Assembly (NCBI GenBank): GCA_037441125.1
Contig: JBBIST010000061.1
Coordinates: 1 to 18,807, forward strand
DNA from: JALHMQ01 sp037441125
GTDB taxonomy: Bacteria; Pseudomonadota; Gammaproteobacteria; Burkholderiales; Burkholderiaceae_F
DNA length: 18,807 nucleotides
Direction: 5' to 3'
Shown here: positions 7,233 to 13,850 of the stretch, one piece after another
How the letters are laid out: each line of letters opens with the position of its first letter
Position numbering within the stretch: position 1 is the stretch's first letter
Program-made: the position numbers and the translations under genes
Notes under the pieces: model-generated
Told to the model about the DNA's origin: nothing
The model's database searches: none
Seen by the model: the letters and a program-made list of their open reading frames with translations, nothing else

Positions 7233-7277
7233 GCACGCTGCCGCGGCGCTGATCGATCCCGGCCGCGGCGCCCGTGC
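7233..7277 (+). repeat. imperfect hairpin in argG leader
   Basis: Two copies of the palindrome GCCGCGGC (7240-7247 and 7262-7269) can pair with each other, flanked by GCACG (7233-7237) and CGTGC (7273-7277). It lies just after the predicted transcription start. No T tract follows, so it does not look like a terminator. Confidence 0.45.
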
Positions 7278-7349
7278 GCCTCACGCGCGAAGGCCGCGCC
7301 GCCGACCCGCCCACCACCTCCGCTTGCGCCGGCGCTCCCGGCGATCGCC

Positions 7350-8711
7350 ATGGCAACCATCCTGCAGCAGCTCCCGGTCGGCGAAAGAGTCGGCATCGCG
7401 TTCTCCGGCGGCCTCGACACCAGTGCGGCGCTGCTGTGGATGCGCGACCGCGGCGCCCTGCCCTACGCCTACACCGCCAACCTCGGCCAGCCCGACGAGC
7501 CCGATTACGAGGACATCCCGCGCCGCGCGCGGCAGTACGGTGCCGAGATCGCGCGCCTGGTCGACTGCCGCGCGCAACTGGTCAACGAAGGCATCTCGGC
7601 CCTGCAGTGCGGCGCCTTCCACATCAGCACCGCCGGCGCCACCTACTTCAACACGACGCCGCTGGGCCGCGCGGTCACCGGCACGATGCTGGTGGCGGCG
7701 ATGAAGGAAGACGAAGTCAACATCTGGGGCGACGGCTCCACCTTCAAGGGCAACGACATCGAGCGCTTCTACCGCTACGGGCTGCTCGTCAATCCGGCGC
7801 TCAGGATCTACAAGCCCTGGCTCGACCAGCGCTTCATCGACCAGCTCGGCGGCCGCGCCGAGATGTCCGAATACCTGCGCCGCGCCGGCTTCGACTACAA
7901 GATGTCGGCCGACAAGGCCTACTCGACCGACTCCAACCTGCTCGGCGCCACGCACGAGGCCAAGGACCTCGAGCGGCTCGACCGCGGCATCGGCATCGTG
8001 CAGCCGATCATGGGCGTGGCCTTCTGGCGCGACGAGGTGCAGATCGCGCGCGAGGAAGTGTCGATCCGCTTCGAGCAGGGGCAGCCGGTGGCGCTCAACG
8101 GCGTCGAGTTCGCCGACCCGGTGCAGTTGCTGCAGGAAGCCAATCGCATCGGCGGCCGGCACGGGCTCGGCATGTGCGACCAAATCGAAAACCGCATCAT
8201 CGAAGCGAAGAGTCGCGGCATCTACGAGGCGCCGGGCATGGCGCTGCTGTTCATCGCCTACGAGCGGATGATCACCGGCATCCACAACGAAGACACGATC
8301 GAGCAGTACCGCGACAACGGCCGCAAGCTCGGGCGGCTGCTCTACCAGGGACGCTGGTTCGATCCGCAGGCGATCATGTTGCGCGAGGCGGCGCAACGCT
8401 GGGTGGCGCGCGCGGTCAGCGGGGAGGTACGGCTCGAACTGCGGCGCGGCAACGACTATTCGATCCTCGACACCGTCTCGCCCAACCTCACCTACAAGCC
8501 GGAACGGCTGACGATGGAAAAAGGCGAAGCCTTCTTCACCCCGGCCGACCGCATCGGGCAACTGACGATGCGCAATCTCGACATCGCCGACACGCGCGAC
8601 AAGCTGCACGTCTACGCCAAAGCCGGCCTGCTTTCCGCCGGCTCGGGCTCCGCGCTGCCGCAGCTCGAGGGCGGCTCGCCCGCGGCCGAGCCCCGGCGCA
8701 CCAAGCCCTAG
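7350..8711 (+). CDS. argG: argininosuccinate synthase
   Basis: A 453-residue argininosuccinate synthase that condenses citrulline and aspartate with ATP. It is of the E. coli-type subfamily (447 residues) and nearly colinear with it: the PP-loop AFSGGLDTS is at residues 17-25, and TANLGQPDEPDY, FNTTPLGRAVTGTM, NIWGDGSTFKGNDIERFYRYG, AYSTDSNLLGATHEAKDLE and EANRIGGRHGLGMCDQIENR follow in order (some quoted in part). ATG 7350 gives the standard MATILQQLPVGERVGIAF N-terminus; the ribosome site is weak. The C-terminal tail after KAGLLS is slightly longer, ending in a charged, Pro-rich stretch. The last base of its stop is shared with the convergent murB: the two stop codons overlap in CTAG. Confidence 0.97.
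   Translation: MATILQQLPVGERVGIAFSGGLDTSAALLWMRDRGALPYAYTANLGQPDEPDYEDIPRRARQYGAEIARLVDCRAQLVNEGISALQCGAFHISTAGATYFNTTPLGRAVTGTMLVAAMKEDEVNIWGDGSTFKGNDIERFYRYGLLVNPALRIYKPWLDQRFIDQLGGRAEMSEYLRRAGFDYKMSADKAYSTDSNLLGATHEAKDLERLDRGIGIVQPIMGVAFWRDEVQIAREEVSIRFEQGQPVALNGVEFADPVQLLQEANRIGGRHGLGMCDQIENRIIEAKSRGIYEAPGMALLFIAYERMITGIHNEDTIEQYRDNGRKLGRLLYQGRWFDPQAIMLREAAQRWVARAVSGEVRLELRRGNDYSILDTVSPNLTYKPERLTMEKGEAFFTPADRIGQLTMRNLDIADTRDKLHVYAKAGLLSAGSGSALPQLEGGSPAAEPRRTKP
8708..8711. other. palindromic CTAG carrying both argG and murB stop codons
   Basis: argG ends with TAG at 8709-8711. murB, on the other strand, ends with TAG read from 8710 down to 8708. The palindrome CTAG therefore supplies both stops, leaving no intergenic DNA between two convergent genes. 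No terminator hairpin is seen here. Confidence 0.95.
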
Positions 8712-9733
8712 ACGATCACCGGCTCCGGCTCCAGCCGCAGGCCGAACTTCTCCGCCACCTTGTCCTGGATCTCGCGCGCCAGCGCCAGGATCTCGGCACC
8801 GCTGGCGCCGCCGCGGTTGACCAGCACCAGCGCCTGCCTTTCGTAGACGCCGGCGCGACCGCGGGTGGCACCTTTGAGCCCCGCCGCCTCGATCAGCCAG
8901 CCGGCGGCGAGCTTGAAGCGGCCGCCGGCGAGCGGGTAGCTGACCAGCGACGGATGGCGCGCGATCAACTCGCCGTGCCGCTCGCGGCTGACGATCGGGT
9001 TCTTGAAGAAACTGCCGGCGTTGCCGATCGTCGCCGGATCGGGCAGTTTGCGGCGGCGGATCGCGACCACGGCATCGAAAACGTCGCGCGGACCCGGCCG
9101 CGCGCAGCCGCGCGCGGCGAGCTCATGCGCGAGGTCGGCATAGCCGGTCACCGGCTGCCAGCGGCGCGGCAGCGCCAGCGTCAGGGCGACGATCACGCGC
9201 CGGTGCGCCGGCTCGCGCTTGAACACGCTGTCGCGGTAGCCGAAGCCGCACTGCTCGGCCGACATCGTGCACAGCGCCTGCGCTTCGAGATCCCAGGCGA
9301 GCAGCGACTCGAAGCGTTCGCACAGTTCGAGTCCGTAGGCGCCGATGTTCTGCACCGGTGCGGCACCGGCCAGGCCGGGAATCAGCGCCAGGTTCTCCAG
9401 CCCCGGCCGCTCGCTCGCCAGCAGGCGCTCGACCGTCGCGTGCCAGAGCTCGCCGGCAGCGACCTCGATGCGCCAGTGCTGTGCATCCGGCTCGAGCTCG
9501 CGCACGCCCGCAAGCTCGATCTTCAGGACCAGGCCGTCGTAGTCGCGGGTGAACAGCAGATTGCTGCCGCCGCCTAGGACGAGGTGCGGCAGCCCGCGCG
9601 ATCTAGCGTGGTCGAGCCAATGCACAAGCTGCTCGACGCTGCTGACGTGAGCGAGAAAGCGCGCGCGCGCATCGACGCCGAAGGTGTTGTATGGCGCCAG
9701 CGACACATCGGCGAGCGGCGGCGGGATCCTCAC
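8708..9733 (-). CDS. murB: UDP-N-acetylenolpyruvoylglucosamine reductase (type I)
   Basis: MurB is the cytoplasmic FAD enzyme that reduces UDP-GlcNAc-enolpyruvate to UDP-MurNAc with NADPH. The 341-residue product (E. coli 342) is the long, type I form: FAD-binding LGGGSNLLF (residues 53-61), NIGAYGLEL, the YRDSVFK loop, GNAGSFFKNP with the proton-donor Ser241, and the C-terminal LEPEPVIV. GTG 9733 is chosen because it gives a family-like short N-terminus before LAPYNTFGVDARA. The frame extends further upstream to 9913, but that part is Arg/Ala-rich and unlike MurB. A GATAAT box ends only 6 nt before the GTG, predicting a leaderless mRNA, and no Shine-Dalgarno is present. Confidence 0.94.
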   Translation of the reverse strand: MRIPPPLADVSLAPYNTFGVDARARFLAHVSSVEQLVHWLDHARSRGLPHLVLGGGSNLLFTRDYDGLVLKIELAGVRELEPDAQHWRIEVAAGELWHATVERLLASERPGLENLALIPGLAGAAPVQNIGAYGLELCERFESLLAWDLEAQALCTMSAEQCGFGYRDSVFKREPAHRRVIVALTLALPRRWQPVTGYADLAHELAARGCARPGPRDVFDAVVAIRRRKLPDPATIGNAGSFFKNPIVSRERHGELIARHPSLVSYPLAGGRFKLAAGWLIEAAGLKGATRGRAGVYERQALVLVNRGGASGAEILALAREIQDKVAEKFGLRLEPEPVIV

Positions 9734-9739
9734 TGGCCG

Positions 9740-9745
9740 ATTATC
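9740..9745 (-). promoter_or_regulatory. -10 box for murB, leaderless spacing
   Basis: GATAAT on the minus strand ends 6 nt before the murB GTG at 9733. A start of transcription at the usual 7 nt from the box would coincide with the GTG. No -35 match was found at the right distance. Confidence 0.45.
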
Positions 9746-9936
9746 CCGTGCCAACGCGCGAGGCCCGCTCGTCGCGAGCGCCGCGGCTGCGCAGCGAGCT
9801 GCCGATCGACCCACTGTCGCGCGCGGGTCGCATGAAGGCCGGCCGATGCGACGCCGGCAATCGGCCGCCGGTGGCCGCTTGGCGGCAAGCACGACTCTCG
9901 CCCTCTCGTACATCGGTCATACGGTCGATACGGCTG

Positions 9937-9942
9937 CATAAT
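9937..9942 (+). promoter_or_regulatory. candidate -10 box upstream of the small ORF and the 131-residue gene
   Basis: CATAAT in the AT-richest part of the murB upstream region, 130 nt before the first candidate start (10072). The segment 17 bp upstream (CGGTCA, 9914-9919) matches only half of a -35 consensus. Low certainty. Confidence 0.3.
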
Positions 9943-10071
9943 GTGGAAGCGTCGCTTGCTGCGCATCGGTGTCGCCAGGCGCTCGCAGCGGACCGTCGGC
10001 GCCGCAGGATTCGTCCGGCACGCGCTCACCGCAAGCAACGAACGGAGCTTGAACTGAACAGGAAAACCCTT

Positions 10072-10134
10072 ATGAATCAGGCTTCCGGCGGTTGTTCCTT
10101 GCCGGTAGCATGGTTCGGCGTTTCATGCCGATGA
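10072..10134 (+). CDS. 20-codon small ORF overlapping the next start (possible leader peptide)
   Basis: ATG 10072 is preceded by AGGA (10060-10063) at an 8-nt gap, the best ribosome site in this region. The frame encodes a 20-residue peptide beginning MNQASGG and ending FGVSCR. It has two cysteines, no run of one amino acid that would suggest classical attenuation, and no recognisable family. Its TGA (10132-10134) overlaps the ATG (10131) of the following gene as ATGA, the arrangement typical of translational coupling. It may be a real leader peptide or simply a chance frame; there is no homology evidence. Confidence 0.4.
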   Translation: MNQASGGCSLPVAWFGVSCR

Positions 10135-10526
10135 AACCTCTGCACCACCACCACGACTTCGACGCGCTCGATGTGCGGGCCGGGGCGCGCACCGCATCCG
10201 GCCCTGCTTCCAGGTCATCCGTTCACCCTACTTCATCCGACGCTCGTTCGAAGCTGGAACGCGATTACCCGGCGATGGCCAACGCGATCCGCCTGCTCTG
10301 GGGCTACCCGGAGATGAACGAGTACTTCGCCAAGCTGTGGCTGGCCGACGGCAGATCCGAGCCGATCGATCCTGAGGTCATGGCCGACCTGATGCTTCTG
10401 GCCCGCGTGCACCAGGACATCGTGCCGGCGCGGCCGAAGTCGTCGCTATCGTCGATCTACGGCACCGCCTACTCCGAGCGTCCGGCGCGCCGTGACGTCT
10501 GGGGCGACTGGCCACGCGTGCGCTAA
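10131..10526 (+). CDS. uncharacterised conserved-looking protein, 131 residues
   Basis: Not assignable to a named function. From ATG 10131 the product begins MKPLHHHHDFDALD, continues through a Ser/Thr/Arg-rich, probably disordered stretch (to about residue 40), and then has a compact, non-repetitive segment: LERDYPAMANAIRLLWGYPEM, NEYFAKLWLADG, PEVMADLMLLARVHQDI (quoted in parts). That segment looks like a folded helical domain, reminiscent of small betaproteobacterial proteins of unknown function with a LWG-PE pattern. Its composition differs from the Arg/Ala shadows seen elsewhere, supporting that it is real. The frame also offers TTG 10092, ATG 10110 and ATG 10125; 10131 is preferred for the ATGA overlap with the small ORF. 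No signal peptide or membrane segment is seen. Confidence 0.65.
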   Translation: MKPLHHHHDFDALDVRAGARTASGPASRSSVHPTSSDARSKLERDYPAMANAIRLLWGYPEMNEYFAKLWLADGRSEPIDPEVMADLMLLARVHQDIVPARPKSSLSSIYGTAYSERPARRDVWGDWPRVR

Positions 10527-10616
10527 ACACGACGACACAAATAACGCCGCATAGACCACGATACTTTGCGGGCAGAAGAGTCACGCATGCTGCATTACTT
10601 GCGACGCTGTGTTTAG
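10523..10616. repeat. imperfect 25-bp inverted repeat (MITE-like or terminator-like)
   Basis: The arm 10523-10547 (begins CTAAACAC) and the arm 10592-10616 (ends GTGTTTAG) are inverted copies matching at 19 of 25 positions, with the outer 8 bp perfect, around a 44-bp centre. The 94-bp unit is visibly AT-richer than its surroundings and starts within the stop codon of the 131-residue gene. No obvious target-site duplication flanks it. It may be a small non-autonomous element, or a secondary structure between two convergent genes. Confidence 0.55.
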
Positions 10617-10657
10617 TCCGCCCGCGGGCAGCGGCCGCGCACCTCAGGACCTGCGGC

Positions 10658-12571
10658 TCAGGCGGCCGAGCGAATGCGCGCCGCGCGATCGGACGGCGCT
10701 TCCAGCAGAACTCCGAAGCGCCCGCGAATCGATGTCTCGATGCCCGAGGCATCGAGCCCGACGCTGGCCTGCAGGCGACCGACATCGCCGTGATCGACGA
10801 AGCGGTCCGGCAGGCCGAGCAGCAGCAGCGGACGCTGGATGCCGAGTTCGGACAGCATTTCCGCGACTGCGGCGCCGGCGCCGCCGGCGACCGCGCTCTC
10901 CTCGACCGTCACCAGCGCATCGTGGCTGCCGGCGAGCCGCTCGATCAGTTCTCGGTCCAGCGGCTTGACGAAGCGCATGTTGGCCACGGTGGCATCAAGC
11001 GCGGCGGCGGCCGCCAGTGCCTGGGTCACCATCGCACCGAAGGCGAGGATCGCAATCCGCCGTCCCGGCGCGGCGCGCGATTCGCGCCGGAGCTCGCCGC
11101 GACCGATCGGTAGTGTCTCCAGGTCGTCGGGCACGGCCACTCCGGGGCCGGCACCGCGCGGATAGCGCACGGCGGCGGGGCCCGGGTGGCGATAGGCGGT
11201 GCTGAGCATGCGCCGGCACTCGGCCTCGTCGGCCGGCGCCATCACCACCATGTTCGGCACGCAGCGCAGAAAGCTGTGATCGAAGGCGCCGTGGTGGGTG
11301 GCGCCGTCGGCGCCGACCAGGCCGCCGCGGTCGATCGCGAAGGTGACGTCGAGCGCCTGCAGCGCCACGTCGTGGATCAACTGGTCGTAGGCGCGCTGCA
11401 GGAAGGTCGAGTAGATCGCCACCACCGGCTTCATGCCCTCGCAGGCGAGCCCGGCGGCGAAGGTGACCGCGTGCTGCTCGGCGATGCCGACATCAAAGTA
11501 GCGGCCGTGGAACTCGGCCTCGAAGCGCACCAGCCCCGAGCCTTCGCGCATCGCCGGCGTGATCCCGACCAGCCGCGCATCGGCGCGCGCCTGGTCGCAG
11601 ATCCAGTCGCCGAACACCTGCGTGTAGGTCGGCCGCGGCGGCGAGACCGGGGTCTGGATGCCCTCGTTCGGGTCGAAGCGGCCCGGACCGTGGTACAGGA
11701 CCGGGTCGGCCTCGGCACGCTTGTAGCCCTGGCCCTTGCGCGTGACCACGTGCAGGAACTGCGGCCCCTTCATCCCCTTGAGATTGCTCAGGGTCGGCAG
11801 CAACGCGTCCAGATCGTGGCCGTCGATCGGGCCGATGTAGTTGAAGCCGAACTCCTCGAACAGGGTGGCCGGCACTACCATGCCCTTGGCGTGCGACTCG
11901 AAGCGGCGCGCCAGTTCGAACACCGGCGGCAGGTTCTTCAGCACGCTCTTGCCGGCCTCCTTGGCCGCCGCGTAGTACTTGCCGCTCATCAGCCGCGCCA
12001 GGTAGCGGTTCAGGGCGCCGACCGCCGGCGAGATCGACATGTCGTTGTCGTTGAGCACGACCAGCAGCCGAATGTCGTCGATCACGCCGACGTTGTTCAT
12101 CGCCTCGAAGGCCATGCCGCCGGTCATCGCGCCGTCGCCGATCACGGCGATCGCGTGGCGGTCGATCTGCTGGTTGCGCGCCGCCACCGCCATTCCCAGC
12201 GCGGCCGAGATCGAGGTCGAACTGTGCGCCGTGCCAAAGGCGTCGTAACGGCTCTCGCAGCGGCGCGGAAAGCCCGAGATGCCCTCGAACTGGCGCAGCG
12301 TGCGCATGCCGTCGCGCCGGCCGGTCAGGATCTTGTGCGCGTAGGTCTGGTGGCCAACGTCCCAGACGATGCGATCGTGCGGCGTGTCGAACACCGCGTG
12401 CAGCGCGATCGTCAGCTCGACCGTGCCCAGGTTCGACGACAGGTGGCCGCCGGTGCGCGCCACCGACTCGACCACGAAGGCACGCAGCTCGATCGCGAGC
12501 TGCTGCAACTGTGCCGGGTCGAGCCGGCGCACGTCGGAGGGATCGTTGATGCTGTGCAGAAGTTCTGACAT
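10658..12571 (-). CDS. dxs: 1-deoxy-D-xylulose-5-phosphate synthase
   Basis: Dxs is the thiamine-diphosphate enzyme joining pyruvate and glyceraldehyde 3-phosphate, the first step of the MEP isoprenoid route. The 637-residue product starts MSELLHSINDPSDVRRLD. The TPP/Mg motif is GDGAMTGG...NN (residues 145-160), His43 lies in TGGHLSSNLG, and the catalytic Glu365 is in the DVGIAEQHAVTFAAG segment of the pyrimidine-binding domain. A transketolase C-terminal domain follows (MRFVKPLDRELI). The frame is open far upstream, to 13210, but that part is a shadow of ispA. ATG 12571 is preferred and lies 20 nt after the ispA stop, although no strong Shine-Dalgarno is visible. It is the last gene of xseB-ispA-dxs. 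Confidence 0.97.
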   Translation of the reverse strand: MSELLHSINDPSDVRRLDPAQLQQLAIELRAFVVESVARTGGHLSSNLGTVELTIALHAVFDTPHDRIVWDVGHQTYAHKILTGRRDGMRTLRQFEGISGFPRRCESRYDAFGTAHSSTSISAALGMAVAARNQQIDRHAIAVIGDGAMTGGMAFEAMNNVGVIDDIRLLVVLNDNDMSISPAVGALNRYLARLMSGKYYAAAKEAGKSVLKNLPPVFELARRFESHAKGMVVPATLFEEFGFNYIGPIDGHDLDALLPTLSNLKGMKGPQFLHVVTRKGQGYKRAEADPVLYHGPGRFDPNEGIQTPVSPPRPTYTQVFGDWICDQARADARLVGITPAMREGSGLVRFEAEFHGRYFDVGIAEQHAVTFAAGLACEGMKPVVAIYSTFLQRAYDQLIHDVALQALDVTFAIDRGGLVGADGATHHGAFDHSFLRCVPNMVVMAPADEAECRRMLSTAYRHPGPAAVRYPRGAGPGVAVPDDLETLPIGRGELRRESRAAPGRRIAILAFGAMVTQALAAAAALDATVANMRFVKPLDRELIERLAGSHDALVTVEESAVAGGAGAAVAEMLSELGIQRPLLLLGLPDRFVDHGDVGRLQASVGLDASGIETSIRGRFGVLLEAPSDRAARIRSAA

Positions 12572-12591
12572 GGCGGCAGCGGCGAACACGC

Positions 12592-13509
12592 TCAATGCGT
12601 GCGCAGCACGATGAAGTCGGCCAATTGTCGCAGCCGCTCGGCCCGCCCGTCGAAGCCGGCCAGAGCCTGCCGCGCCTCGCCGTGCAGTCGCTGCGCCCAG
12701 TCGCGCGCCGCCCCCGCTCCGAGCACCGAGACGTAGGTGGGTTTGCCCTGCTGCGCGTCCTTGCCCGCGGTCTTGCCGAGCTGCGCCGAGCTGGCCTCGA
12801 CGTCGAGCAGGTCGTCGACGATCTGGAACGCCAGGCCGATCGCCTGGGCGTAGCGATCGAGCGCGGCGCGCATCGGCTCGCCGGCGGCACCGGCGAGCGC
12901 GCCCAGGCGCACCGCGGCGGCAAGCAGCGCTCCGGTCTTCATCCGGTGCATCGTCTCCAGCTCGGCCAACGACAGCGCCGCGCCGACCGCCTGCAGGTCG
13001 AGCGCCTGGCCGCCGCACATGCCGGCAGTGCCGGCGGCCAGCGCCAGTTCGTGCATCAGCGCCGCGCGTCGCTCGGCCGCCAGCGGCGCCTCGGCCAGGA
13101 CGCGAAATGCCTCGGCCTGCAGGGCATCTCCGGCGAGCATCGCCGTGGCCTCGTCGAAAGCCACGTGCACGGTCGGCTTGCCGCGCCGCAGGACGTCGTT
13201 GTCCATGCACGGCAGGTCGTCGTGGATCAGCGAGTAGACGTGAACGTACTCGACCGCGAGCGCGGCGCTGTCGAGTGCCGCCGGCGCGGCACCAGCGAGC
13301 TCGCCGGCCGCGTACACGAGCAGCGGCCGCACGCGCTTGCCCCCTTGCAGCACCGCGTAGCGGATCGCCTCGTGCAGGCGCTGCGGCGGCACTGCCGCCG
13401 GCGGCAGTTGCAGCTCGGCGCAGTGTTCAAAGCGGGCCAGCCGCTCGCCCATCCAGTCGGCAAGCGTTGCGCCGGCCGGCACCGCGGCGGGCTGCGAGTC
13501 GGCGTCCAT
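12592..13509 (-). CDS. ispA: farnesyl diphosphate synthase (short-chain polyprenyl synthase)
   Basis: A 305-residue trans-prenyltransferase condensing IPP with DMAPP and GPP to give farnesyl diphosphate (E. coli IspA: 299). Motifs: GGKRVRP at 56-62, first aspartate-rich DDLPCMD at 97-103, GKPTVH, KTGALL near 191-196 and second aspartate-rich DDLLD at 232-236. The position -5/-4 residues before the first motif (VYSLIH) and the two-residue PC insertion inside it (DDxxxxD) fit bacterial FPP synthases rather than longer-chain enzymes. It starts 12 nt after the xseB stop and ends 20 nt before dxs, the classic proteobacterial operon order. An alternative start at Met20 cannot be excluded. Confidence 0.95.
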   Translation of the reverse strand: MDADSQPAAVPAGATLADWMGERLARFEHCAELQLPPAAVPPQRLHEAIRYAVLQGGKRVRPLLVYAAGELAGAAPAALDSAALAVEYVHVYSLIHDDLPCMDNDVLRRGKPTVHVAFDEATAMLAGDALQAEAFRVLAEAPLAAERRAALMHELALAAGTAGMCGGQALDLQAVGAALSLAELETMHRMKTGALLAAAVRLGALAGAAGEPMRAALDRYAQAIGLAFQIVDDLLDVEASSAQLGKTAGKDAQQGKPTYVSVLGAGAARDWAQRLHGEARQALAGFDGRAERLRQLADFIVLRTH

Positions 13510-13521
13510 GTTCGCGCGCCG

Positions 13522-13788
13522 CTAGCCGGGACCGCGCAGCTCGGAGGCGTCGAGCGGCTTGAGCTGGTCGCCCTCGAGCTTGCTGATCTCCTGTTCGGCA
13601 GACGCGAGCCGCGACTGGCAGTGCTGCGCCAGTTGCGCGCCGCGCCGGTAGGTGGCGATCGACTCGTCGAGAGTCAGCTCGCCCGACTCCATCTTGCGCA
13701 CCAACTGGTCGAGCTCATCGAGCGCCTGCTCGAACGACAGCGTCTCGACCGCGGCCGCGGTCTCGTCCTTTGCGGATCGCTTCCCCAT
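13522..13788 (-). CDS. xseB: exodeoxyribonuclease VII small subunit
   Basis: An 88-residue XseB. With several copies bound to the large subunit XseA, it forms exonuclease VII, which degrades single-stranded DNA to oligonucleotides in the cytoplasm. The helical core LSFEQALDELDQLVRKMES-GELTLDESIATYRRG (quoted with a break) and the following LAQHCQSRLASAEQEISKLE are diagnostic. It heads xseB-ispA-dxs, 12 nt ahead of ispA, a conserved linkage without an obvious functional reason. xseA is not in this window. A TACAAT box ends 7 nt before the ATG and no Shine-Dalgarno is present, so a leaderless transcript is predicted. Confidence 0.95.
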   Translation of the reverse strand: MGKRSAKDETAAAVETLSFEQALDELDQLVRKMESGELTLDESIATYRRGAQLAQHCQSRLASAEQEISKLEGDQLKPLDASELRGPG

Positions 13789-13795
13789 GAGGGCG

Positions 13796-13801
13796 ATTGT
13801 A
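13796..13801 (-). promoter_or_regulatory. -10 box for xseB-ispA-dxs, leaderless spacing
   Basis: TACAAT on the minus strand with 7 nt between it and the xseB ATG at 13788, so transcription would start at or within a base or two of the ATG. No clear -35 hexamer. It lies in the 62-bp divergent region shared with the DMT transporter. Confidence 0.5.
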
Positions 13802-13835
13802 GAGCAGCACCTCGCGCCGCCCGGGCACGCTTGGC

Positions 13836-13841
13836 TAGACT
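13836..13841 (+). promoter_or_regulatory. -10 box for DMT transporter, very short leader
   Basis: TAGACT in the context GCTAGACT, 9 nt before ATG 13851, predicting a leader of only a few nucleotides. The same octamer precedes the peroxiredoxin gene. No -35 match is seen. Confidence 0.42.
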
Positions 13842-13850
13842 CGACCTCCG

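Larger units (their letters stand above)
9734..10071. other. intergenic region without recognisable gene
   Basis: A 338-bp stretch between the divergent murB start and the next small ORF. It holds the murB -10 box, a candidate plus-strand -10 (CATAAT, 9937-9942) and a slightly AT-richer segment around 9905-9945. The open frames crossing it are Arg/Ala/Ser-rich, have no Shine-Dalgarno and resemble no family, so I treat them as chance frames in GC-rich DNA. Confidence 0.5.

Noticed and set aside
7274..9577. 767-codon plus-strand frame overlapping argG and murB
   Set aside because: It is the +2 shadow of argG continuing antisense through murB; Arg/Ala-rich with no recognisable domain.
9726..9760. 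sigma-54-like TTGGCAC upstream of murB
   Set aside because: The -24 half TTGGCACG is present on the minus strand, but the required -12 element (TTGC) is absent at the correct distance. A GATAAT -10 box explains the site better.
9691..10071. Upstream extension of the 20-codon small ORF to a 147-codon protein
   Set aside because: No ribosome site at 9691, Arg/Ala/Ser-rich composition and no family resemblance. Only the last 20 codons have a good start signal.
11186..12568. 460-codon plus-strand frame antisense to dxs
   Set aside because: It mirrors the dxs codons, has no motif and is rich in Arg, Val and His. dxs is clearly the real gene.
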